DNA of 64,000 nt from Streptomyces sp. MMG1121. GTDB taxonomy: Bacteria > Actinomycetota > Actinomycetes > Streptomycetales > Streptomycetaceae. Shown here piece after piece: positions 49,781 through 58,235 of this stretch. The notes under the pieces were generated by a model. It did no database searches, had not been told where the DNA came from, and saw nothing but the letters and a program-made list of their open reading frames with translations. How positions within the stretch are numbered: the stretch's first letter is position 1; each line of letters starts with the position of its first letter. The stretch lies in contig NZ_LGDV01000013.1 in NCBI RefSeq assembly GCF_001280015.1, forward strand, positions 62,001 through 126,000. Direction: 5' to 3'. Position numbers and translations under genes: made by a program.

Positions 49781-50848
49781 CTACTCGTACTCCGTCCCGC
49801 CCTTGCGCGTCAGATACGCCGGACTCACCGCCTTCGCGATCGCCCGGCCCCCGGTCACCGCGCTGTACCGCTCCACCGCAGGGCGTATCACCACACCCTC
49901 CCGCAGATGCAGCTCCCGCCCCGAGACGGTCTCCCGGCCGCTCGCGAAGTCCCGGACCCGCTCGATGTCGTACGGCCCCGCGTACAGCGTGGGCGCCACC
50001 GGCAACTCCTTCTCCAGCAGCTCGGCCGCGTCCAGCCAGCGCACCGTCCCGCCGATCTCCGCCGACACGTCGAACGCCGCGTACCCCAGTGTGTCCCGCC
50101 GGCCGTCCGCGCCGTACGTCAGGTCCTGCACCCCCGCGCCGTACACCTCCCCGAAGATGCCGACCCGGGTGGCGCCCAGCCGCCGGCAGAGTTTCGCCGC
50201 GGTCTCGGCGACGCCGTGGGAGCGCACCGCCCGCCAGTAGAGGTTGCGCGGATCCTCCTTCAGGGCCAGGGACTTGGCGCCGAAACCCTTGGAGGACACG
50301 TACGCCCGACCCTCCTCGGCGGCATACGTCAGCAGGCACGCCGAACCGTGCAGCTTCTCCGTCAGGACGATCGGCTCGCCCGGGGCGAAGATGTCCGGGT
50401 AACGCTGGATGTTCTCGATGTCGACCCAGGGCAGCAGCCCGGGGGCGGACTCGACCTCGCCGTTCATGGTCGGCGGGATCGGGGGCACCCACTTGGTGAT
50501 GCCCAGACGCTCGGCGAAGTCCGTGCCCTCGGCGGCCGCGCGCGCCAGGTCGACGTCCGCGAGTGACGTCGGCCGGCACACGATGCCCTGGGACAGCTCG
50601 CCGCGCAGCCGCACCGCCTTGACCCGGTTGGCCTCGCCGCCCGCCAGCCGCCCGGTCAGCCCCAGCTCCCCGATCAGCCCCGGCGGGAGGACGGACTGCT
50701 CGGGGATGTAGACGGCCGTGTCACCGGTGCGGTAGGCGCCCTTGGCGACGACCGCTCGGTACAGGCCCACCTGGGCCAGTTCGAGCGCGTCGGCGTTCGG
50801 ATGCTCGTGGACGGTCAGCACTTCGGCGGTGACGCGCAGCGTCGACAT
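49781..50848 (-). CDS. ATP-dependent RNA ligase (DraRnl/Rnl5-like)
   Basis: A 355-residue polynucleotide ligase. An N-terminal OB-like module (about 1-120, LRVTAEVLTVHEHPNADALELAQVG) is followed by the nucleotidyltransferase domain. Motif I is TEKLHGS with nucleotide-accepting Lys165, motif III FGEVYG, motif IV EGVVIRP and motif V ISKA-like AIAKAVSPAYL. The N-terminal OB fold plus these motifs match the Deinococcus DraRnl family, which seals 3'-OH/5'-phosphate RNA nicks. ATG at 50848 has GAGGAG at better spacing than GTG 50851. It converges with soxR; no RNA end-healing enzyme is adjacent. Confidence 0.9.
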   Translation of the reverse strand: MSTLRVTAEVLTVHEHPNADALELAQVGLYRAVVAKGAYRTGDTAVYIPEQSVLPPGLIGELGLTGRLAGGEANRVKAVRLRGELSQGIVCRPTSLADVDLARAAAEGTDFAERLGITKWVPPIPPTMNGEVESAPGLLPWVDIENIQRYPDIFAPGEPIVLTEKLHGSACLLTYAAEEGRAYVSSKGFGAKSLALKEDPRNLYWRAVRSHGVAETAAKLCRRLGATRVGIFGEVYGAGVQDLTYGADGRRDTLGYAAFDVSAEIGGTVRWLDAAELLEKELPVAPTLYAGPYDIERVRDFASGRETVSGRELHLREGVVIRPAVERYSAVTGGRAIAKAVSPAYLTRKGGTEYE

Positions 50849-50942
50849 CACAACTCCTCGCAGGATCGGGCACGTTGACGGCCCTCAGGCGTGTTTCATC
50901 GCGCCCCCACTCTCCGGGACGCAAACGGGTGGAGCCAGTGGA

Positions 50943-51707
50943 TTAGCGGCTGGTAGCGTCGCGGTCTTCGGCTTCGGCCGGCCCCGTGCGCCGGAACCGC
51001 TCGTACTGGACCAGGCCCTCCGCCACCAGTTCCGCGTTGCCGGACGCCCGGTGGCCGTCCGGCAGCAGCAAGGTGTCCTCCAGGCCGATCCGGGTCGCGA
51101 GGCCCAGCCGGCCGGCCAGCCGCAGCACCGGCCAGGCGCCGGCCTCCTCGCCGTGCAGCAGGACCGGGCGGGCGGTCGCCTCACCGATCACGGACAGCAG
51201 CGCCCGCGCCGAGGCCCGCGCACGCGCCGGGTCCTGGTCGGTCACCTCCGCCAGCACGCGCAGCACACTCGCGGCGAGCGGCGAGCGAGCGAACCGGGCC
51301 GCGCCCTCGGTGCCCGACCAGATGCCCGCCTCGACACCCACCCCCCGCTCCAGCAACTGACCGGCGACCGCTTCGGCGCCCGGCTCGTGCCAGTTGACGG
51401 AGGCGAAGTCGGGCAGCACCGACCAGGCGCGCACCCGGCCGAGCCGGGCCTGCGGATCGGGCTCCGCCCAGGCGCCGGTCGTCACCCCGACCGGCACCGC
51501 CACCCGCGCCCGGATCGCCTCCAGCACCGGCGCGAGCACGCGCGGGGAGAGGCTGTCCTTTCCGCACGGCGTCTTCGGATGGACATGCACTTCCGTGGCC
51601 CCGGCGGCGACCGCCTCGGCCGCGGAACGGGCCATCTCCTCGGGCGACATCGGAATTCCCGCGCCGTCCGCCGGGGAGCGGCGCCCGTTCAGACAAACCT
51701 GCACCAT
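50943..51707 (-). CDS. Beta-keto acid cleavage enzyme (BKACE, DUF849)
   Basis: A 254-residue TIM-barrel enzyme of the BKACE family, whose members cleave a beta-keto acid with acetyl-CoA (for example 3-keto-5-aminohexanoate in lysine fermentation). Family marks are VQVCLNGRRSPADG at the start, zinc-binding HVHPKT, FASVNWHEPGA and a final GLEDTLLLPDG. ATG at 51707 follows GAGGAC; the longer frame to 51785 is not needed. It may be co-transcribed with the RNA ligase gene, 94 bp downstream. The substrate cannot be assigned from sequence. Confidence 0.88.
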   Translation of the reverse strand: MVQVCLNGRRSPADGAGIPMSPEEMARSAAEAVAAGATEVHVHPKTPCGKDSLSPRVLAPVLEAIRARVAVPVGVTTGAWAEPDPQARLGRVRAWSVLPDFASVNWHEPGAEAVAGQLLERGVGVEAGIWSGTEGAARFARSPLAASVLRVLAEVTDQDPARARASARALLSVIGEATARPVLLHGEEAGAWPVLRLAGRLGLATRIGLEDTLLLPDGHRASGNAELVAEGLVQYERFRRTGPAEAEDRDATSR

Positions 51708-51806
51708 GTCCTCGATGGTGGCATCCGCCACCGACAACGGCCCCCGCCCGACTCGCAGTCGGGGGTGCGGCATCCCCCTGCGCACCCCCCGGGAACCCCC
51801 AACCGC

Positions 51807-52409
51807 TCAGGCCGACATCAACAACTGCCCACGCCGGGCGTACTCCAGCGCCCGCGGGGTGAGCACGGGGCGGGGCACGAGGATCCCGCAGTCCGTGCAG
51901 ACCGGGCCGGACGACGGCTCGTGGTCCAGGCCGTAGCGCCACACCAGGCGGTCCGCGCCGCACACCGGGCAGCAGGCGCCCGGTTCCCGCTCGAGTGCGG
52001 CGATCAGCCGGCGCAGCACCTCCGCCAGGGGCTCGTCCGGGTGCACCCGCGGGTCGTCGCACCAGGCGACCCCGAAGCCGCCCCAGGTCAGCCGGTGCCA
52101 GTCGTCCACGCTGCCCGGCCGGCGCAGGCCGTCGTGCTTCTCCTTCTTGCGCCGCTCGGTGAAGTCGGTCTCGTAGCCGAGCCAGACGGAACGGGCCTCC
52201 TCCAGCTCCTCCAGCGCGGCCACGAGCCGCACCGGGTCGGGGGAGCGGTCCTCGGGGCCGAAGCCCGCTCGGGAGCACAGATGGTCCCAGGTCGCCCGAT
52301 GTCCGTAAGGGGCGAACTTCTCAAGACACTTGCGCAGTGAGTACCGCCGCAGTGCCAGATCGCAGTCCGGATCGCGTACCTGTCTCGCCAGACTCCGGAA
52401 ACCGGCCAT
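51807..52409 (-). CDS. Conserved hypothetical protein with C-terminal zinc ribbon
   Basis: A 200-residue soluble protein. The N-terminal two thirds are helical and charged (FRSLARQVRDPDCDLALRRYSLRKCLEKFAPYGHRATWDHLCSRAGFG). The C-terminus has a CxxC...CxxC zinc ribbon (CCPVCGADRLVW, then PVCTDCGILV) expected to bind one zinc. No enzyme family is recognised. It precedes the BKACE gene in the same direction with about 100 bp between. Codon use is normal for the window. Confidence 0.75.
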   Translation of the reverse strand: MAGFRSLARQVRDPDCDLALRRYSLRKCLEKFAPYGHRATWDHLCSRAGFGPEDRSPDPVRLVAALEELEEARSVWLGYETDFTERRKKEKHDGLRRPGSVDDWHRLTWGGFGVAWCDDPRVHPDEPLAEVLRRLIAALEREPGACCPVCGADRLVWRYGLDHEPSSGPVCTDCGILVPRPVLTPRALEYARRGQLLMSA

Positions 52410-52629
52410 CGCCCTGCACCTCCGTCACACCTGCACCTGTACTTCGGTCACTTCGGCGTCGTCGCAAGGACGTCGCCGAATAGACGTATCGACAGGCGAT
52501 TCGGCTCCATCTCTTCTCGTGCTCTTCTCGTGCGTTCTTCTTGGGCCTTCCAAAAAGTGACGCATGTTCATCTTCAATCTCGGGGATACCGGCGGTAACG
52601 TTCGCGCACCCCTGCCGCTAGGAGCTGCC

Positions 52630-55416
52630 ATGCCACGGCGAACCCCACACATCGCCCTTGTCAGACTGAGAACGTCCCGCCGCTTCACCAGGTTCCTGAA
52701 GACCGCCGCGATCTGCGTCCTCGTCGGCGGCCTCCTCTCGCCGCTCACCCAGACGGCGTCCGCCGCCGAGGCCACCGCGTCGAACGACTACTGCGGCGGC
52801 CAGTGCTCAGACATCCTGCCGCCCGGCGAGAACGGCAACGCGACGCTCGCCCAGATCCTGCTCAACCAGGCCTTCGGCACCCAGCCTTCACATGCCGAGG
52901 ACCAGCTCGGCCCGTATGCCAACCTGGCCACGGGCTACTCGGGTCTCACCGACGCCACGATCAACAACTTCTTCAACGACTCCTCGTTCGGCGTCCCCTC
53001 CGACCAGGTCGCCTCCACCGAGAAGCCCAATGGCCGCGGTGACGTGACCATCGTCCGCGACAAGAAGACCGGAGTGCCGCACATCACGGGCACCACCCGG
53101 TACGGCACCGAGTTCGGAGCCGGTTATGCCGCCGCCGAGGACCGGCTGTGGCTGATGGACGTCTTCCGGCACGTCGGCCGCGGCCAGCTGACCTCCTTCG
53201 CCGGCGGCGCGGCCGCCAACCAGGGCCTGGAGCAGCAGTTCTACCGCAACGCCCCGTACACCGAGGCCGACCTCCAGGCGCAGATCGACCGCGCGGTGGC
53301 CACCAACGGCGCCCGCGGCCAGCAGGCCATGGCCGACGCCAACGCCTACCTCGACGGCATCAACTCCTACATCGACGCCTCCGACAGCGGCCGTTACTTC
53401 CCCGGCGAGTACGACCTGACCGGCCACAAGAACGCGGTCACCAACGCCGGCACCATCGACCACTTCAAGATCACCGACCTGGTGGCGCTGGCCTCCGTCA
53501 TCGGCTCGCTGTTCGGCTCCGGCGGAGGCGGTGAGGTCAACAACGCCGTCTCCCTGCTCGCCGCCCAGCAGAAGTACGGGGTCGAGGAGGGCACCAAGGT
53601 CTGGGAGTCCTTCCGCGAGCGCAACGACCCCGAGGCGGTCCTGACCGTCCACGACGGCGAGAGCTTCCCGTACGGCGCCAAGCCCGCCGACGCCAAGGGC
53701 GAGGCCCTGCCCGACCCCGGCTCGGTCACCCAGGAACCGCTCGTCTACGACCGCACGGGCAGTGCGGCCACCACGGCCGCCAAGAGCACCTCCGCCACCG
53801 CCGCCAACGCCACGCTGAGCTCGGCCAGACGCGGTATGTCCAACGCGCTCGTCGTCAGCGGCAAGTACACCGCCAGCGGCCACCCGATAGCCGTCTTCGG
53901 ACCGCAGACCGGGTACTTCGCGCCACAACTGCTCATGCTCCAGGAGATCCAGGGCCCCGGCATCAGCGCGCGCGGCGCCTCCTTCGCGGGCCTGAGCATG
54001 TACGTCGAACTCGGCCGCGGCCAGGACTACTCGTGGTCCGCGACCACCTCGGGCCAGGACATCATCGACACCTACGCCGTCGAGCTGTGCCAGGACGACT
54101 ACCACTACCTGTACCACGGCACCTGCACGGCCATGGACGAGGTCGAGCAGAAGAACTCCTGGTCGCCGACGCTGGCCGACGGCACCGCCGCGGGGTCGTA
54201 CACCATGCGGGTCTGGAGAACGAAGTACGGCCCGGTCCAGTACCGCGCGACCGTCGGCGGCAAGAAGGTCGCCTACACCACCCTGCGCTCGTCGTATCTG
54301 CACGAGGCCGACTCGATCATCGGCTTCCAGATGCTGAACGACCCCGACTTCGTCAAGGGCCCGAAGGACTTCCAGAGCGCGGCCCAGCACATCAACTACA
54401 CCTTCAACTGGTTCTACGCCGACTCCCAGCACACCGCGTACTACAACAGCGGCGACAACCCGGTCCGGGCCGCCGGCGTCGACGCCGAGTTCCCGGTCTG
54501 GGCGCAGCCCGCGTACGAGTGGCAGAACTGGGACCCGGCCACCAACACGTCCGACTACACCCCGGCCTCCGCCCACCCCAACTCCGTCGACCAGGACTAC
54601 TACGTCTCCTGGAACAACAAGCAGGCCAAGGACTACACGACCGCGTCCTGGGGCGACGGCTCGGTGCACCGCGGCAATCTGCTGGACGACCGGGTGAAGA
54701 AGCTCGTCGCGGCCGGCGGGGTGACCCGCACCAAACTGGTGCAGGCCATGGCGGACGCGGCCCTCGCCGACCTGCGCGCCGAGGACGTGCTGCCCAAGCT
54801 GCTCAAGGTGATCAACTCCGCGGCGGTGTCCGACCCCACGGCCGCCGACGCGGTGAACAAGCTCCAGGCGTGGGTCACCGCGGGCGCCAAGCGCACGGAG
54901 ACCTCGGCGGGTTCGAAGACGTACGCCAACGCCGACGCGATCCGCATCCTGGACGCGTGGTGGCCGCTGCTCGTCAAGGCCGAGTTCGAACCGGGCCTCG
55001 GCAGCGACCTGTACACCGACCTGACCGACAACCTGTCCGTCGACGAGGCCCCGTCCGCCGGCCACGGCCCGACGGGCTCGCACGCCGGAAGCTCCTTCCA
55101 GTACGGCTGGTGGAGCTATGTCGACAAGGACATCCGGTCCGTGCTCGGGGAGAACGTGCAGGGCGGCCTCGCCGAGAAGTACTGCGGCGGCGGTGACCTC
55201 GGCTCCTGCCGGGACATCCTGATCAGCACCCTGAAGCAGGCCGCCGGGATGACCGCCGCCCAGGTCTACCCGGGCGACAGCCTGTGCTCGGCCGGTGACC
55301 AGTGGTGCGCCGACTCGATCGTCCAGCGCACCCTCGGCGGTATCAAGCACGGCAACATCAGCTGGCAGAACCGGCCGACCTTCCAGCAGGTCGTCGAGTA
55401 CACCTCGCACCGGTGA
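52630..55416 (+). CDS. Secreted penicillin acylase family protein (Ntn hydrolase)
   Basis: A 928-residue exported amidohydrolase precursor. After a signal peptide (about residues 1-46, ending ASAAE) come the alpha chain (GRGDVTIVRDKKTGVPHITGTTRYGTEFGAGYAAAEDRLWLMD), a spacer peptide and the beta chain. Autocleavage should expose Ser404 as N-terminal nucleophile in RRGMSNALVVSG. Relatives deacylate beta-lactams, acyl-homoserine lactones or lipopeptides. ATG at 52630 follows TAGGAG. The 220-bp gap upstream holds an 11-bp tandem repeat (CTCTTCTCGTG twice at 52511-52532) and a dyad near 52450-52480. Acyl-homoserine lactone quenching is possible but untested. Confidence 0.92.
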   Translation: MPRRTPHIALVRLRTSRRFTRFLKTAAICVLVGGLLSPLTQTASAAEATASNDYCGGQCSDILPPGENGNATLAQILLNQAFGTQPSHAEDQLGPYANLATGYSGLTDATINNFFNDSSFGVPSDQVASTEKPNGRGDVTIVRDKKTGVPHITGTTRYGTEFGAGYAAAEDRLWLMDVFRHVGRGQLTSFAGGAAANQGLEQQFYRNAPYTEADLQAQIDRAVATNGARGQQAMADANAYLDGINSYIDASDSGRYFPGEYDLTGHKNAVTNAGTIDHFKITDLVALASVIGSLFGSGGGGEVNNAVSLLAAQQKYGVEEGTKVWESFRERNDPEAVLTVHDGESFPYGAKPADAKGEALPDPGSVTQEPLVYDRTGSAATTAAKSTSATAANATLSSARRGMSNALVVSGKYTASGHPIAVFGPQTGYFAPQLLMLQEIQGPGISARGASFAGLSMYVELGRGQDYSWSATTSGQDIIDTYAVELCQDDYHYLYHGTCTAMDEVEQKNSWSPTLADGTAAGSYTMRVWRTKYGPVQYRATVGGKKVAYTTLRSSYLHEADSIIGFQMLNDPDFVKGPKDFQSAAQHINYTFNWFYADSQHTAYYNSGDNPVRAAGVDAEFPVWAQPAYEWQNWDPATNTSDYTPASAHPNSVDQDYYVSWNNKQAKDYTTASWGDGSVHRGNLLDDRVKKLVAAGGVTRTKLVQAMADAALADLRAEDVLPKLLKVINSAAVSDPTAADAVNKLQAWVTAGAKRTETSAGSKTYANADAIRILDAWWPLLVKAEFEPGLGSDLYTDLTDNLSVDEAPSAGHGPTGSHAGSSFQYGWWSYVDKDIRSVLGENVQGGLAEKYCGGGDLGSCRDILISTLKQAAGMTAAQVYPGDSLCSAGDQWCADSIVQRTLGGIKHGNISWQNRPTFQQVVEYTSHR

Positions 55417-55452
55417 GGTGAACCAATGAAGTGATCCGGGCGGCGGGTCGGC

Positions 55453-56745
55453 TCAGCTGATACGGCCCGCCGCCAGGACCACACGGGCCAGTTCGGGGTG
55501 CACGATGTCGCTGTGCGCCCCCGCCGGCGGCCCGCCGTGGCAGACGACCGCGGCCGCGTCGACGCTCACGCACCCGGACGTGGGCAGCGACCCGTTCAGG
55601 GCCGCCGCGAGATCCAGCCGCGCCGCCCCCGGCACCGCCTGCACCCCGTCGTGCCCCAAGGCACCCCACTCCGGCCCCAGCACGGCCGCGATCTCGCTGC
55701 CCACAGCGGAACGGTCGTCCCCGGACAGCCGCGAGGCCAGCGGATAGAACGTGCCGAGGGCCTGGTCGAAGTGCGAGTAACAGCACACCAGCGGCCCGTC
55801 GATGCGCCGCTGGCGGTCCTTCAACGCCCCCGCCTTGTCCGGTGCCTGCGGTAGCCGTTCCGCGAACGCGTAGTGTGAGAAGGCCCCCTGCAGCAGCGTC
55901 AGCGACTTCACCGTACGCACCCCGTCGGGCAGTCCGCGCAGTGCGAACGACACCAGCCGCCCGCCGAAGCTGTGCCCCGTCAGATGCACCCGCACCCCGG
56001 GCGCCGCCGCGGCCAACCGCTCGATCACCGGCCCGAGTCCGTGCTCTCCGATCGTCCCGCCACGCCGCTTCATCGTGTAGTACGTCGCCTGCCGCAGCAG
56101 CTCCTTGGCGCCGTCCCAGGGGTTCGGGATGCTGAACCCGGGGGCCGCGCCGGCGGACCGCACCGCCGCGAGCGCCTCGGCGAACTCCTCGCACGCGGTC
56201 GCCGGGTCCTCGGTGAACACGCCCGGCTCGCCCTCCTCCTCCGTGTCGGCCACGCCGGGCCGTCGCTCCCCGTCGATCAGCTGCCGCACCAGTGCGCCGA
56301 ACTCCGTCAGCCCCTGGGCGCCGCCGGGCCGTTCGTCCAGCATGCGGGCCAGTCGGCCGATCAGGGCCGCCCGGTCCGGGAAGACCGCCACCAGCGCCCG
56401 CCGGGTGTCCGCGTCCAGCGCCGCGGACTGGGCCGGCGCGGCCGCCGTCGACTTCGGGAAGTTCGGGATCGGCTCGTCGCTGAACCGCATCGACGGCCAG
56501 ATCACGCCGACGTACCCGATGCGGGCCCGTGGGGCTAGCCCCGGGATCGGGGCGAAGAAACGGCGGTACAGCGCGGTCGCGCCCGAACGGTCGTCGTTCC
56601 AGCCGTGTGCGAAGACGATCAGGTCACGGACGCCGTGTGCCGTGACCTGCGCCACCAGCTGATCGCGTTCGGGGCCGTCCACGTCCCCGTCGGCGTCGAA
56701 GGTCAGCTCCCAGTAGGGAGTCACGCTCATCCCAGGATCGGCCAT
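55453..56745 (-). CDS. Alpha/beta hydrolase, serine esterase-like
   Basis: A 430-residue protein without signal peptide. DLIVFAHGWNDDRSGA supplies the oxyanion region and VHLTGHSFGGRLVSFAL the nucleophile elbow with the catalytic Ser. A late Asp and the C-terminal GAHSDIVHPELARV probably complete the triad with His. A long insertion between the two motifs (about 150 residues, acidic) distinguishes it from common lipases. ATG at 56745 has GGGAG upstream; ATG 56838 is rejected because the repeats at 56772-56812 would be coding. Its function is unknown; it converges with the penicillin acylase gene. Confidence 0.8.
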   Translation of the reverse strand: MADPGMSVTPYWELTFDADGDVDGPERDQLVAQVTAHGVRDLIVFAHGWNDDRSGATALYRRFFAPIPGLAPRARIGYVGVIWPSMRFSDEPIPNFPKSTAAAPAQSAALDADTRRALVAVFPDRAALIGRLARMLDERPGGAQGLTEFGALVRQLIDGERRPGVADTEEEGEPGVFTEDPATACEEFAEALAAVRSAGAAPGFSIPNPWDGAKELLRQATYYTMKRRGGTIGEHGLGPVIERLAAAAPGVRVHLTGHSFGGRLVSFALRGLPDGVRTVKSLTLLQGAFSHYAFAERLPQAPDKAGALKDRQRRIDGPLVCCYSHFDQALGTFYPLASRLSGDDRSAVGSEIAAVLGPEWGALGHDGVQAVPGAARLDLAAALNGSLPTSGCVSVDAAAVVCHGGPPAGAHSDIVHPELARVVLAAGRIS

Positions 56746-56771
56746 GCCAGGCTCCCTCGTCCCCCCGGAAG

Positions 56772-56812
56772 CGATGCGTAACGATGCGTAACGATGTGTT
56801 GCGGACACATCG
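56772..56812. repeat. 10-bp direct repeats and dyad upstream of the esterase
   Basis: CGATGCGTAA at 56772-56781 and 56782-56791 is followed by the variant CGATGTGTTG at 56792-56801, all in 10-bp phase. The last unit forms part of a perfect inverted repeat CGATGTGT-N5-ACACATCG (56792-56812). Phased repeats 27 bp before the start codon suggest a cooperative regulator site. Confidence 0.6.
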
Positions 56813-56848
56813 TCCTGCGCCGGGGCAACGTTGGCCATACGTCGCGCC

Positions 56849-58069
56849 TCATGTGTAGAGGAGATATTCCTTCCGAGTCCGCCGGAACGCGGCCAGCTCG
56901 TCCTGCCAGGCGCCGGTGACCTCGTCGGTGCTCGCCCTCGCGTCGATCATCGTGCGCACCCGGGCCGAACCGGTGAGGTTGTCGATCCAGTGGTCGGAGC
57001 GCCACGCGAAGCCGTTCCAGACCTTCTTCGCGGTCACCAGCAGCGCGATCCCGGTGCGTACGGGGTCGTAGGCGGCCCGGTCCGTCACGTGGATCTGTAC
57101 CCCGCCGACCGTCCTGCCCTCGAACTTGGAGAAGGTGGGCGCGAAGTACGCCTCCCTGAACCGCACGCCGGGCAGCGCGAGTTCGTTCGCGGCGGCGGCC
57201 CAGCGGCCGTCGATGCCCTCGGCGCCGAGCAGTTCGAAGGGCCGGGTCGTGCCCCTGCCCTCCGAGAGGTTGGTGCCCTCGAACATGCAGGTGCCGGAGT
57301 AGACGAGGGCCGTGTCCGGGGTCGGCATGTTCGGGCTCGGCGGCACCCACGGCAGTGCGGAGGCGTCGTACGGGTCCGACCGCTGCCACCCGCTCATCAG
57401 GACGGTGTCCAGCGCGACCGACTTGTTCAGGAACTCCCCGTTGAACAGCCGCGCCAGCTCCGCGACCGTCATCCCGTGCGCCTGTGCGATCGGCTGCCGG
57501 CCGACGAAGCTCGCGAACTCCTTGTGCAGGACGGGACCTCGGGCCTCGCGGCCGGTCACCGGATTGGGCCGGTCCAGGACGACGAACCGCGTGCCGGCGA
57601 GCCGGGCCGCCTCCATGCAGTCGTACAGCGTCCAGATGTAGGTGTAGAAGCGGGCGCCGACGTCCTGGATGTCGAAGACGACCGTGTCGACGCCGGCGGC
57701 GGTGAAGACGCCAGCGAGGGTCTGGCCGCTCTTGAGGTACGTGTCGTAGACCGGCAGGCCCGTCGCCGGGTCGTCGTACCGGCCCTGCGAGCCGCCCGCT
57801 TGCGCGGTGCCCCTGAAGCCGTGTTCCGGGCCGAAGACCGCCGTCAGCTTCACCCGGGGGTCTTGGTGCATCACGTCGACGATGTGATCGGTGTTTCTCG
57901 TGATGCCGGTGGGATTGGTGACGATTCCGACGCGCCGGCCTTTCAGCAGGGAGTAACCGTCGGCCGCGAGTCTTTCGAAGCCGGTGCGGAGTTGTTCGCG
58001 GTGCCGGGGTGCGCGTGGGGTGGCCGCGAGTGCGGCCGATGCGATCAGGTTCCGGCGGGACAGGTGCAT
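56849..58069 (-). CDS. Exo-beta-N-acetylmuramidase NamZ-like (GH171, formerly DUF1343)
   Basis: A 406-residue exported enzyme. The N-terminus has a twin-arginine-like signal (SRRNLIASAALAA). GH171 marks are GRRVGIVTNPTGITRNTDHIVD, LTAVFGPEHGFRGTAQAG, VVFDIQDVGARFYTYIWTLYDCM, VLDRPNPVTG and GTCMFEGTNLSEGRGTTRPFE. Bacillus NamZ releases terminal MurNAc from peptidoglycan fragments during wall recycling; the same role is likely here. It stands upstream of the esterase gene in the same direction with about 100 bp containing repeats between them. Confidence 0.9.
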   Translation of the reverse strand: MHLSRRNLIASAALAATPRAPRHREQLRTGFERLAADGYSLLKGRRVGIVTNPTGITRNTDHIVDVMHQDPRVKLTAVFGPEHGFRGTAQAGGSQGRYDDPATGLPVYDTYLKSGQTLAGVFTAAGVDTVVFDIQDVGARFYTYIWTLYDCMEAARLAGTRFVVLDRPNPVTGREARGPVLHKEFASFVGRQPIAQAHGMTVAELARLFNGEFLNKSVALDTVLMSGWQRSDPYDASALPWVPPSPNMPTPDTALVYSGTCMFEGTNLSEGRGTTRPFELLGAEGIDGRWAAAANELALPGVRFREAYFAPTFSKFEGRTVGGVQIHVTDRAAYDPVRTGIALLVTAKKVWNGFAWRSDHWIDNLTGSARVRTMIDARASTDEVTGAWQDELAAFRRTRKEYLLYT

Positions 58070-58116
58070 GGGGCCTCCGTGGTCTTGGAACGTGCGGGCC
58101 GTACTGGGCTGCTCGT

Positions 58117-58134
58117 GCGGTTCCCCGCGCCCCT
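58117..58134. repeat. Fragment of the Streptomyces interspersed repeat
   Basis: GCGGTTCCCCGCGCCCCT differs from the core at 28792-28809 (GCAGTTCCCCGGGCCCCT) by two bases. It lies in the divergent gap between the NamZ and SDR genes. Confidence 0.55.
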
Positions 58135-58164
58135 AAGAGGTTGGGACGGTCGCCCTTCCCTCAC

Positions 58165-58182
58165 ACATACCGACCGGTTAGT
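58165..58182. promoter_or_regulatory. Operator upstream of the SDR/acyl-CoA ligase operon
   Basis: ACATACCGACCGGTTAGT lies about 54 bp before the SDR start. Its first 14 bases are identical to the reverse complement of the site before the phosphotransferase gene (63651-63670), so both operons are likely controlled by the TetR encoded at 60691-61293. Confidence 0.72.
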
Positions 58183-58235
58183 CTGGGCCGGTCAGAGCTG
58201 GTGCGCGCCGCGCTTTGTCGTGTCGAAGGAGACCG

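Noticed and set aside
52888..55410. 840-codon frame antisense to the penicillin acylase gene
   Set aside because: Val/Gly/Leu-rich shadow with no motif; the sense frame has signal peptide and Ntn nucleophile.
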